DNA of 64,000 bases, from positions 30,030,682-30,094,681 of the forward strand of contig NC_092685.1 in the NCBI RefSeq assembly GCF_964275005.1, in the 5' to 3' direction. The position numbers and the translations under genes were made by a program. Shown here one piece after another: positions 12,711-47,579 of this stretch (position 1 is the first letter of the stretch; each line of letters opens with the position of its first letter). This DNA comes from Diadema setosum. Taxonomy: Eukaryota > Echinodermata > Echinoidea > Diadematoida > Diadematidae. The notes below the pieces were generated by a model. The model saw only the letters and a list, made by a program, of their open reading frames with translations. It had not been told where the DNA came from and searched no databases.

Positions 12711-13160
12711 GTAAAAATGGCAGAGGTAAAAATGGCAGGGGTAAAAATGGCAGAGGTAAAAATGGCAGGGGTAAAAATGGCAGAGGTAAAAATGGCAGAG
12801 GTGAAAACGGCAGAGGTAAAAATGGCAGAGGTAAAAATGGCAGGGGTAAAAATGGCAGAGGTAAAAATGGCAGGGGTAAAAATGGCAGGGGTAAAAATGG
12901 CAGGGGTAAAAATGGCAGAGGTAAAAATGGCAGGGGTAAAAATGGCAGAGGTAAAAATGGCAGAGGTAAAAATGGCAGAGGTAAAAATGGCAGAGGAAAA
13001 AATGGCAGAGGTAAAAATGGCAGAGGTAAAAATGTCAGAGGTAATTATGTCAGAGGTAATAATGTCAGAATTAAAAAAGTCAGAGGTAAAAATGTCAAGA
13101 GTTAATGTCAGAGGTAAAAATGTCAGAAGTAATGAGAGCGATTTCGTCAGAGGTAAACGT
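12711..13160. repeat. 15-bp minisatellite array 1
   Basis: About 30 tandem units of GTAAAAATGGCAGAG (GAG/GGG variants). Because 15 is a multiple of 3, every frame stays open and mimics a VKMAE-repeat protein, which is not a real gene. Units drift to GTCAG-type variants at the right end. The array is preceded by a poly-G tract at about 12690. Confidence 0.95.
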
Positions 13161-13372
13161 ATGAAGAGGTTTTGAATAATAACCTACCCAGAGCAAACTG
13201 TATCTATCTAATTAGCAAATCCAAACTGCAGATCTGAAGAATATTTATGGAATTATGTCTTTTTTTTAAATAGATCACTCTCATTATTCTGAGTTTGATT
13301 CAAGTGCAGTGGCGTAATCTGTCTTTTCAGAGGAATATTAAACCAGCTAAGAGCCTAGTAGGCCTATGGGAA

Positions 13373-13416
<44 letters not shown>

Positions 13417-14923
13417 TACTACTACTACTACTTGTACTACTACTATTATTATTTATCATTATAAGGGAGGTTCCAACAATGCTGCAAACCCCTTAAACAG
13501 TATAATCCTACGTTGTTTCGCCCAATAAAGAAATAACATACGTACACACACACACACACACACACACACGCAAGAACTTTTCTTTTGGTATAAACATAAC
13601 GTAGATATACAACATACTCTCACATACACACTCTTACACAAACGAATTCCGCTCACGTCCAGGCTAGTATATTGTCATTATTTTCCATTTTTTAACTGTT
13701 TAGTGTAAAGAAATGAAGGAGACATAGTCGAAGCAAACCGCTAATTTTTCACCTGTTCTATGTTAAATTCTCACATTCAGGTTTCGTATAGGAGCCTATT
13801 AATCTCACAAGGCCTGATCACGAGATAGTGTAGAAGCAAGCATACACGTGACGTAAAAAAAAAACAAACTACAGCTGATGTAACGGCAGACATAAGTAAG
13901 CTCTTGCAAAATATTTGATTACATTGTTCAGGTATCACTTTGCGCAAAAACAAATATCTCAAAAACAAATATATGCCTATTAAAACTGGAAACGAACATT
14001 AGCAATAAACTGTTCTAGTGAGAGTAAAAACCGATAGTTTGCCATGGGATTTCTTTCAATTATTGTTGAACGAATCCGCAGGCGAAAATAAAAAATAAAT
14101 GTTTGATGCTTTTCAAACTTAGCTGTTGCTCCAAAGTCAGATTCCATTATGATTAACGTAGTAAATTTATCAACATGTTGTGTTGGTGAAGATTGGTAGA
14201 TTCAACCTCCTAAAATGACGTTGTTCCCTCGTTATACAACAACAGTAAGAAAACTTCACTAAAAAGTAAAACGAATCTTTCAGCTGAAATTACAAAAGGA
14301 GAGTAACAAAAATATGCAGGCTCAAAATTCGTTAATATTTTGAGCAAAAATATGGATAAATCCTGGTGTCAAACGAAGATTTTACCATTCTGATCGTTAA
14401 AAACATTTCATTAGATTCACAAACATATTTTTTTTCGGGGGGGGGGGGTTAAGTAGTATGTAGCACAGGAGTGTAAGAACATTTAGGGCTCGTGATTGAC
14501 TTCCAGATTTTGATTTATAATGTATGCATTCAAAAACTGTTTACAGTGACTATACAGATTGCACCATGTCAGTTTAAAGGTGAGAACTAATGCTACTCGT
14601 TTTCATGGGAAGTCGCTAAATTTGGCAGAGTTTGTACGATACATTATATAAGGCCATTTACACTTGCTTGGAAAGACCACAATGCTACGAAAACTGTGGC
14701 ACTTTGATGATTAGATGCAAATTAATAGATAAACAACAATATTACGGTGAACTTACACTATACAGGGTGGCCCCAAAAATTTGAACTGCAGGTTTTTAGG
14801 ACTTTGCTGGGACAAAATGCGATAGTATTTTAGCTTGTTGGGTGGAGCATCCATTCTTCATTGAAATAACATCAGAAAACGCAGAGGTTATCCATGAGAA
14901 AAAAAAAAATGCAGGAAAGTGTA

Positions 14924-15513
14924 GGGGAGACCGGGAAGAAATGGGACATTTTTCCATCATCATGAAAAATTCCTTGTAACTTTTAAAATATTTTGTCAAA
15001 GTAGGTCATAATCATAATTATGTAGTATAGGTTCTAAAATTTATAGTAGAATAAACATTTCCGTGTAATTAATGATTTGTTTAACCCCTAATTTTGGGGG
15101 AACTGGGACATCAAGCGGGGAGAAATGAGACAACCTGGAGAGAAATTGGATAACCATCATGACCAAGTAGGATTTACATGTGCCGCGGGGAGGACACTGC
15201 CCGATTAAATTTCTCCCAGTGGTAACAGAAACAGTAAAAGATCCCTGCGAATTTTTCATACCTGCATGTCTGTTATCAAGCAATTTTATTTTCAGAAGTT
15301 TGCACACTTATTAAAATACCTATAGGACCTACCAGATCTATAGTAAGTTTGATATTTTACTGACAAGATACCTGTAGAGCTGTATAGTGGTTAATATGTC
15401 CATTTTCAGGTGTACCGAGGCTCATCTTTTCACTGATATAATTTGATTGTTGACTGGCTGAGCATTTTTCAAGTTACATGAGTGTCCCATATTTCTTCCC
15501 GGTCTCCTCCGTG
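14924..15513. repeat. MITE-like element with GGGGAGACC TIRs
   Basis: Left GGGGAGACCGGGAAGAAATG and right CATATTTCTTCCCGGTCTCC are inverted repeats about 550 bp apart. The interior repeats GGGAGAAAT-type words. No ORF was recognised. Confidence 0.75.
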
Positions 15514-15597
15514 CTTTATTTCAGGAGAAGACACGAAAAGCGCGTATTGCGAGAAAAGTGTCAGAAACATGAAGAAAAAAAAAAAACCTGTCACTTT

Positions 15598-16190
15598 TAC
15601 CTCGTCCTCTTGCATTTCTACCACTAAATTTTTATTTTTACCTCTGGCATTTTGACCACTGACATTACGACCACTGACAACTTAAACTCTGACATTTTTA
15701 CCACTGACATGATAATTATTTACCTCTGACATTTTTACCTCTGACATTATTACCTCTGCCATTTTTACCTCTGCCTTTTTCACCTCTGCCATTTTTACCT
15801 CTGCCATTTTTACCACTGCCATTTTTACCCTTGCCATTTTTACCCCTGCTATTTTTGCCCCTGCCAGTTTTGCCTCTGCCATTTTTACCTCTGCCATTTT
15901 TACCTCTGCCATTTTTACCCCTGCCATTTTTACCCCTGCCATTTTTACCTCTGCCATTTTTACCTCTGCCATTTTTACCTCTGCCATTTTTACTCTGCCA
16001 TTTTTACCTCTGCCATTTTTACCCCTGCCATTTTTACCCCTGCCATTTTTACCTCTGCCATTTTTACCTCTGCCATTTTTACCTCTGCCATTTTTACCTC
16101 TGCCATTTTTACCTCTGCCATTTCTACCCCTGCCATTTTTACGTCAGCCATTTTTACCCCTGCCATTTTTACCTCTGCCATTTTTACACC
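15598..16190. repeat. 15-bp minisatellite array 2, inverted
   Basis: About 39 tandem units of CTCTGCCATTTTTAC, the reverse complement of array 1. One unit near 15991 is 14 nt. GTCAG-type variants again lie at the inner (left) end, so the two arrays mirror each other. A poly-G tract follows at about 16199. Confidence 0.95.
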
Positions 16191-16774
16191 GAACCGTGGG
16201 GGGGGGGGGGCACTTCCGGGTTTCATGACCTAACAAGCAAAAAAAAAAAAAGGTCCTCAGCTCCTTTCGGGTTTAATCTTCAGCTGACAAGTGGGGGGGG
16301 GGGGGGCAAAGTGATGATACCTTAAGTGTTCCTTTGTATGGTGCACAAAAAGTGTGTGTGTGTGTCATGGAGAAGATACAATCATACAATATGAGTCACT
16401 TCTGTAATTAACAAGCGAAGACAGAGTCCACCCGAGGTCCAAAAAGGAGGTTGTGTTATAGGTGAGTACAGAAAATTAATGCAAAGAAAAAGTGTTAAGG
16501 AATAAAAAACTAAGGCAATTTAAAACTAAGAATGTAAAAGTCCTGCAATATGGAATGATTGAGCGATCGGGTGATCGAGTGTTCTATGATGAACTATTAC
16601 AGAATAGATAACGCTTTTTCATCGCCATAATTATGAAGGGCATATTGGCTTTTGTTGATCGATTGGAAATAAAGATTAATTGAATTGAATTGAAGTATAC
16701 TATGTCAATATAAGGTGTATGCAAGTTAAATATTGACTCAATAGGAAGAATCGTCCCGTGGTTGACCATTGAAC

Positions 16775-17850
16775 AACCAGCTCCTTTCTCGCAGTTTTCA
16801 CCAACATTTTGATTCGAGCATTCGTTGATAAAAAATACTTAAAGGGATCGTACAGTTTTGGTTGAGACCTAATTTCAAGTTTCTAACTTTTTTGGTGAGA
16901 TAATGAGAAACCTCTTATGAAATATGAAAGAGCATGTAATTCTACGAGGAATTCAACGTTTATTTGATGAAAATTGGTTTTAAAATGGCTGAGATATCCA
17001 AAAAAGAGTGATTCTTATAAAGTGTGGGACCCACACTTTATTACGATCGCTTTGATTTACTTTGTTTTTGGATGTTTCAGTCATTCCAAACCCGATTTTC
17101 GTCAAATAAACTTTGAATTCCTTTTGAAATGGTATGCTCTGTACTTTATCATAAGTGTTTTCTTGGTATCTCGCAAAAATTTAAAAGCCCAATTTTCATC
17201 TCCACCAATACTGTACTGTCCCTTTAATCTCTTTTGAGGATGGTATATTGGTATCTGAAACTACATGTATTCGCTTTAATCGTACTTTCTCCATGCAGTT
17301 TATTTCAGTTTCAGACTCAGAGGAAAAAAGTTTTCCATGCATGCGTATTTCCTACGAAATGTAACTCCCTTCTCACGGTTTTCACCAACATAATTCGTGC
17401 AGTTTTTGATATTTTGAGGATGGTATCTGATACTTTCTCAGTTCCCCGATCAGTTCATTCAGTTTCAATCGCAGAAGAAAAAGTTTTCCACGAGGTAACT
17501 ACAAGGTGAAACGCAATTACTCATTCATTCATTTTCATTCATTTCATTTCCAACAACATTTTCATACACAAAATAACACAACATCAATGCAATGTAGTAA
17601 CAAAGAAAAATACATGAAGTTGACAATACTACGCATCACAAAAGCAAAGTAAACAATGAAAATTGAATTGAAACGAAAGTTGCAGGAAATGGAGGAGACA
17701 TGCTAAAAAGCTCAGCTTGTATTTTGCAGTCTCCTCACGGTTATCATCAACATTGTTATTCGTGCAGTTGTTGATATTTTGAGGATGATGGTATCTGAAA
17801 CCATTTTTCTCTGATCATCTCAGTTTCAGTCGCAAATGAAAGGATACTAC
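16775..17850. repeat. Degenerate tandem repeat (about 3-4 units) interrupted by a MITE
   Basis: The phrase CACGGTTTTCACCAAC followed by GATATTTTGAGGATGGTATC recurs near 16795, 17375 and 17735, with a partial copy at 17237. Each is followed by CAGTTTCA and AAAGTTTTCCA-type text. The foldback MITE at 16841-17225 splits the first unit. Confidence 0.6.
16841..17225. repeat. Foldback MITE, copy B
   Basis: Starts AAAGGGATCGTACAG and ends CTGTACTGTCCCTTT. Inner arms TTTGATGAAAATTGGTTTTA and CGATTTTCGTCAAATAAA pair around about 17035. Same family as 4012-4426 and 25629-26032. Confidence 0.85.
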
Positions 17851-17886
17851 TCGTCTGTCGGAGCAACCCACCATTGAAAAACGCGA

Positions 17887-18055
17887 CCTGGGGGTGTTTC
17901 ATAAAGCTGTTCGTAAAGCTACGAACGACTTAAGAACGACTGGCGATCAGTTCTTGTGCTGAATTATGGAAATTTTGAAAAGCAGACCTATAGCACATCA
18001 GAACGTGTCCCAGTCGTTCGTAACTTTACGAACAGCTTTATGAAACAGGGCCCTG
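17887..18055. repeat. MITE in the checkpoint gene 5' flank
   Basis: Left TTTCATAAAGCTGTTCGTAA and right TTTACGAACAGCTTTATGAA are inverted repeats that extend inwards through CGAACGACTT. The element ends about 465 bp upstream of the checkpoint ATG. Confidence 0.85.
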
Positions 18056-18520
18056 CAATGATGCTGAGCCTCTGACGTCATGTCTGAACCACAGAACTCT
18101 TGTGGTCTGAACTCTGCTGAGCTGATCGAAGTAAAGTGGCCGTTGGGGGCGGAATCAAAGTTCTGCGGCTTCAGCGGCCAGTGAGTGCCACGGAATGGTG
18201 TTATGATCTTGTGCGCGTGCGTGCATACTGTATTATCGTATGCACTACGGCGTACGCTCGCACACACATCGCGGTTTAATTCAAATTTAAGCGTGCGTAG
18301 TATGTACGTACCCCTGGCCCTGCTCGAAACTCAGTAGCTATTCAACGAGTTCCTGAATCGTGGATTAGAGTGCGTGTAAAATTCGTAGGCCTATGTGTGT
18401 TTAGTTAGGGTAGTTGTGTTCTGATGTTGCGAATGTAATAAACCAAAGTACCGGCATGTGTAGCCAGCTTTGACGCGAATTTTTACTACTTTTATCGCTT
18501 AACCTGCGCTTTCACTAAAA
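18056..18520 (+). promoter_or_regulatory. Probable promoter/5' UTR region of the MadBub gene
   Basis: A CpG-containing stretch with clusters such as GCGCGTGCGTGC and GTACGCTCGC, unlike the AT-rich flanks, directly precedes the ATG at 18521. A TTTGAA word (minus strand, about 18281) matches the CHR motif of G2/M genes, but such a short word is expected often by chance. No TATA box stands out. Confidence 0.4.
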
Positions 18521-42390
<23,870 letters not shown>

Positions 42391-43932
42391 GGGCTGTGAA
42401 GTAGGGTGTATGTAATTTGTGTGTCCATGTACTTGAGACAGCCAAACTTCGGTTTGCAGGCATTATTCAGTATAAACTGTCAAATCTCTAGTATGTCTGA
42501 ATGTGTGTGTTTTTTTCTCTTTTTTTTTTCTCGTGGTATGTGTTTTGTTTTCAATATTTTGTATATTATGTTTGTAATTGCTCCCTTTTGTAGTATTTTA
42601 AGAAAGTAGAATTTCAGATGTTAGATGCAGACAAATTTTGAGATGTCCACAAAAAATTGTAAATTGCACTTAAATTATTATGCTGCATAAAAATGCTCTG
42701 GGCATTTAAACATTTATATAGAAGATGCAGTTTCAAAATTACATCATTTTAAAGTCAACATAAAGTTACAGTGAATAAGACAAATGTGAGTGAAGGAACA
42801 AATGAATGCATTGTTGTTGGGTTGTTGTTGTTTTTTTTTTTGGTGGGGGGTAGGTCTGCACGTACCAATGCACGTCAAACTTTTTAGCACATGTACATAT
42901 CAAAGTTGGCATCGTGGTTGTACATATTATGCCACATGAACAAGTAACTGCATTGAATAGAAGAGAAATGTAAGATACCGAAGGAATGTCAAATGCATGG
43001 ATATCTGTGAGAATTGGGAAGGAAATGATGTCATCTCAAAAAGTATGCAAATCTAAAAGTGATGATTTCATTTGGTGTGATGAAGAGAACGCCCTTGCAA
43101 TGTAAATGAAGGGATATGTTATAACTCTGTCTCCGACATAATGCACATACACACACACCGATGTCTTTGTGTCTGTTGATTGGTGATGCAGTTTGTGGTA
43201 GACTTACTAAGAAACCATCTATTTTTATTTGTTTGTATATGATAGGTCGTTCTTTGGGGCAGTTTCTGCAGTAGTCACTAATTGAGTGTTTGTTTTGTGA
43301 GCATACAATACAAATAATGTCAGGGAGTCATTTTTAGTGGTGATTTTTGGGTCTATATGAACTTTGAGGTACGTACATAGAAAGGTTTGTGACGTGATAT
43401 CTCGATGACAACATACCTTAAAAATGATGACAAAGAGTGTGATTTTTATTGTATATTTCTGGGCTGTTTACAGGTTTTGTAATCTCTTTCCCAAACATGA
43501 TGTGCCCAAGACTGTACCTACAAAAGTGTGACCCATCTCCATTTTAGACTGAGAAAGTTGCAGATGTTGAAGATATCAAAGTCACACAGTAACATAATAT
43601 GTTTAACAAATAAGGCGTTTTGTATTTTGTGTGAAATTCAAAAGCTTGATATCGATACAGCTTCCCATGAAAATTTCAAAGACTAAGGATATGAAAAAAA
43701 TGGAGATATTTTGTTTAGATAAAGCGTGTTACCATGGTGTTTTGAATGGAGCCATTGTGTATTATATGCAAGCCTAATCTGCTGCAAACTTGACTTCATC
43801 AAAACTATTGAGCTAATTTTCTCAAGACTGTGCTCATATGATGACCAGCTTTCTAATCGTTTGTGAGAAAGCTTTTTTTAGAAAAAAGTTCAACAAACTA
43901 TATTTTCATCTGGAGAATTTTACAAAATGTCA

Positions 43933-43938
43933 AATAAA
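43933..43938 (+). promoter_or_regulatory. Candidate poly(A) signal for MadBub
   Basis: AATAAA followed within 20 nt by a T/G-rich stretch, 1.5 kb after the stop codon. Confidence 0.35.
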
Positions 43939-44803
43939 TGTTTGATGACTTCATCAGGCCGTTGTGAGGATGGGCCACGTGTGAATGAATACAGGAGTAT
44001 TAACACACTTTTCCCTGTTTGGTTATTGATTCACATTCTATTCCACTTTTCCTTACATCAGACATCATTAAAAGGTGTTTTATAAAGTTTATAGGTGGCA
44101 AATTATATTCTCCATGTAGGGACACACCTTGTAAAAGAAAAATGGTTCTTTGGTTGAAATCGCAGTGATGCGCCAGACAAGCTGCTCTTATTATTGAAGA
44201 TTCCATCATTGAATTGTAGAGAAATTTTAAAGTAATTGCCTGGTAATTTAAAATGATATCTATTAAAATGTCTAGGATATCTCGCCTGTGATCTTTCGGT
44301 TATTGCATGTATATCATGTACACGAGAGAATTTTGATTGGATGCATAAAATTTGGTTTTACAGTTCCTATTAGTTACAGCGACACATCTTTGTTCTCTCA
44401 TAAGCTTGTAAAACAGTAGTCTTTTATTGCTCACCTGTTTTGTTAGACTTCAGTTGTTATTATAGAATTATTTGTACATAGTTTAATAGGCCTATTGTTG
44501 CAGCACGGCTTGTTATAACTGTGGTGTGCTCTTAAAGCCAGTCAGTGTTACAGACTTGACATACCTTTTTGTTGATGCATAGAATACCCCAGGAGTGTTC
44601 CCAACTCTAGATCGTACCTTGTATCATTGTGTCTCCTGGACACGCACACACACAAACACACACACACACACATTATTTTACACAATCTAGTGACACTATT
44701 TCTATATGCAAATGTTTCTCTGTCTGCCCCATCAGTGAACTTCTTTGCATCTGAGTAATATATGTCGTTTTCACCACTACAGTATATATGGAACGTGCAT
44801 CAG

Positions 44804-44809
44804 AATAAA
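44804..44809 (+). promoter_or_regulatory. Alternative candidate poly(A) signal for MadBub
   Basis: AATAAA followed by a T-rich stretch (TTTTCTTCTTTTTTTG) within 30 nt, 2.4 kb after the stop. Which signal is used cannot be decided from sequence. Confidence 0.35.
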
Positions 44810-45790
44810 TGTACAATGTAACATGTTTTCTTCTTTTTTTGCAATTTGTATTAAGAAAAACAACCTGGACAAAACCTAAAATAAGATTGTGGATTGTTGT
44901 GTTGTACTGCTTTGTTGTTCACCATCGATTGCACAATTCTTTTGATTCTTTAAAGACCTGGCTGCATGGGGAGAGAAGGTTGACCCAGTTGAATTGACCC
45001 AATTAAATTGAATTGATCGCTGCCCACTGGGGTGCATTTAAAAACAGTGACTAGCACAGGCCTGCTATAGCAAAATTGCCCATCTGCAAATGTCTATTCT
45101 TCGAAGCGTATAGTCATTGATAACGTTTGGCTCAAGTTGTGATTCTTCAGCTGTGTGTGTACTTAACAGAGATCAGTGATAAAACTGTACACAATTTGTT
45201 TAAATACAGGGATTCCTGAATATATCCATGTTGGGCCAGCCTTCTTATTGCATGGTATATCCCCACAATACTGGATCTTTAAGGTATTGGCTCTACAAGC
45301 CTGTAACATTTGATAATTGCAGGAAAGGTTTTATCCATTTTAATCATGGTCATTCTTACGTATTGATATGCATTATGTACTGGTATAAATGTACATTTGT
45401 GTTGTGATATCAATACATAAGAATCATGGTTATTTGAAATGGATATAGTAAGTATGTGTGTGTGTTTAAAGGCACTAAGTTGAAATCAGTCCAGCTTCAC
45501 TACAGACATTTTCTTGTAAAGCAAAAAAAAAAAGGGGGGGGGGGAGGGATTAGGCATCTGGATGCTCAGTCATCTATTTGGAGAGCCTAGAGAACATCTA
45601 CATATAGCGCGGGGGGAAAAAGAAAGAAAAATGGTTGCTGTATAGGGAGATAGAGGTGTATAGAGATGTGACTTAAGAGGGCACATTAGAAATGCTATTC
45701 AGTCTCTTATATGTTCTATTCCTCATTGACAATAATAGTTCTAATTCATTCTGAACAATTCATTTCAATCTTTCTTGTCATAGGCCTATC

Positions 45791-46019
45791 TACTGTAAAA
45801 GTGAATATTTTTTCGCCCAACTAATTTTTCGCCCAACTAATTTTTCGCACTTGGCCAGGCAAGAAGAGTTTCGCGTGTTTTTAATTCCGCGGAATCAAGA
45901 CATTACGCACAGGAACATATGGCAAGCATAAATATTCGCATGCTTTTATTTTCATGCTAGTTTCTGGTTGCGCGAAATGCGAAATATCAACACCGCAAAA
46001 ATTTCCACTTTTACAGTAT
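45791..46019. repeat. MITE, TACTGTAAAAGTG type
   Basis: Left TACTGTAAAAGTGAATATTT and right AAATTTCCACTTTTACAGTA are inverted repeats. It contains TTTCGCCCAACTAATT in tandem and CGCGAAA words. Same broad family as 40984-41193. Confidence 0.88.
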
Positions 46020-46183
46020 TTAAAAAAAAGAAAAAAAAGAAGAGATGCACATACCAGCCATAAATGTATTTGTGTCCGTATACCTGTAATAATGTCCTTT
46101 TAGTACATTGCTCTAAAACATGCCTACGAGAGACATCATGAAACAGTCCAGTTAAAGTGGACTGTATGGATATGAACCAGGGG

Positions 46184-46765
46184 CAGATCGATCCAGGAAT
46201 TCCGTAAAGCCGAGGGGCGCCTGTACAAAATTAAAGTGGGGTGCACACGCCCACCTATTTTTTTCTTTTTGTTTCTTTTGTTAAAAAAAAAAGTCACGGG
46301 TGGATGAGAAGACTACTATATAGCTTGTGATGTCACATGAGTACATCGATATAAAGAAAGTATAAAGAAAATTCAACATATTTTCACTTTTCTTACATAA
46401 CAAAAGAACACTCGACTTCTCTCTTTCAGAAGACAAGGGGAATAATATTTCCCTTAACATATGTCAGTAACGAGTCGAAGAAATGTGCACTTTATTCAAA
46501 AAACAAAGTTTTGTGAAATTCTCTTTTTATTTTCCTTATACCGTTGTACGCATGTGACATCATACATTGTAGTAGTCTCCTCATTCAGCAGTGATTGCAC
46601 AGATACTTTAAAAATTCATAACTTCTGAACGGATTGTCGGATTTTCCCCAAACTTTCACTGAAGTGTTCTACTAATATTGTTGCATTCACTCAATCCATA
46701 TGTATATGAAGGTGGTTAAAGGGGTGTGCACCCAGTGCATCCCTGCCTGGATCCACCACTGTTAA
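46184..46765. repeat. DNA transposon remnant with GGATCCAGG ends
   Basis: Left AGGGGCAGATCGATCCAGG and right CCTGGATCCACCACTG are imperfect inverted ends. The interior has no intact ORF. Confidence 0.55.
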
Positions 46766-46817
46766 CAATCTTGTAAACAAGGCTCATCTCAGAATTTGTG
46801 TATGTGTTTGGCACTTG

Positions 46818-46834
46818 ACACCCCCCCCCCCCCC

Positions 46835-46865
<31 letters not shown>

Positions 46866-46870
46866 ACATG
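46818..46870. repeat. Poly-C followed by (CA)n
   Basis: About 16 C residues, then about 14 CA units, upstream of HAO1. Confidence 0.95.
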
Positions 46871-47445
46871 CTGGTGATTGTACAGATTGTGCAATGGACA
46901 GATCAGATACAGATACAGAGACATCCAACAAAACTGATGACTTTCGACTGCCTAGTTTGGAAAAAAAAACGAAAGGTACTGGTACTTGGTACATGTAAAG
47001 AGTTTGCAGTACAGGTACAATGAGTGGCGTACCCATATGGAACATTAACTGAATATACTGTACCTCAATACCCGGGTATTAGATTCGTCCAATACATATC
47101 CCGAAGTCCATTGACAGCATAACCTGCCATTGTGGTAGGCGGTCGCGTTGGTCAGGGTCAGACATGTGCAGGTCGAGTTGTCTTGGTACTGTTGATGATA
47201 ACACACGATTGAGTAACTCGGCAAAGTGTCCTTCACGTACTGTCGACCCACTTCGGACTGCGGGCCGGTGTGTAGGACTTGCAATCTCTCCCTTTCTCCA
47301 GTCTCACACAGCTATACACACGAACCACACCAGCGCGATCCGTACCTTAGCTCTCTAAACTTTGGGTCCGACAACTCTGACACATCGCCCATCGGCCATA
47401 TCCTAGGTGCTAGTCTAGCTGGAGCTCACGGCCAACGAATCTACG

Positions 47446-47579
47446 ATGTCATCCATTGTTTGTTTGCAAGATTTGGAGGATTATGCCGGAAAGCATCTTG
47501 CCAAGAATGCTTACGACTACTACAGAAGCGGGGCTAACGATGAGCAGACACTACACGACAACCGAGCTGCCTTTCAAAG
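47446..47579 (+). CDS. HAO1: HAO1 exon 1 (residues 1-45)
   Basis: ATG at 47446. [20 protein letters not shown] followed by RSGANDE aligns with the human N-terminus, with Y26 at the same position. Phase 2 out. Confidence 0.95.

Larger units (their letters stand above)
12640..16310. mobile_element. Putative TU-like foldback transposon
   Basis: Two inverted 15-bp minisatellite arrays (12711-13160 and 15598-16190) enclose about 2.4 kb. Literature knowledge: sea-urchin TU foldback elements have long inverted repeats whose outer domains are tandem 15-bp units. In this window the symmetry stops at the array edges and I found no target duplication, so the assignment is tentative. The middle has no transposase-like ORF, holds a separate element at 14924-15513, and includes (ATT)n at 13373-13460 and (CA)n at 13543-13570. 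Confidence 0.4.
42391..45790 (+). other. Probable MadBub 3' UTR and downstream sequence
   Basis: Long AT-rich sequence without definable transposon ends, following the stop codon. Includes (CA)n at 44645-44671. Candidate poly(A) signals are listed separately. Confidence 0.5.

Noticed and set aside
12645..13175. Open frame encoding VKMAE/GKNGR repeats
   Set aside because: It is the frame-neutral reading of a 15-bp minisatellite. No conserved domain, and the same openness appears in other frames and in the inverted array.
15682..16325. Repeat-protein frames on both strands over the second array
   Set aside because: Same minisatellite reading. No gene evidence.
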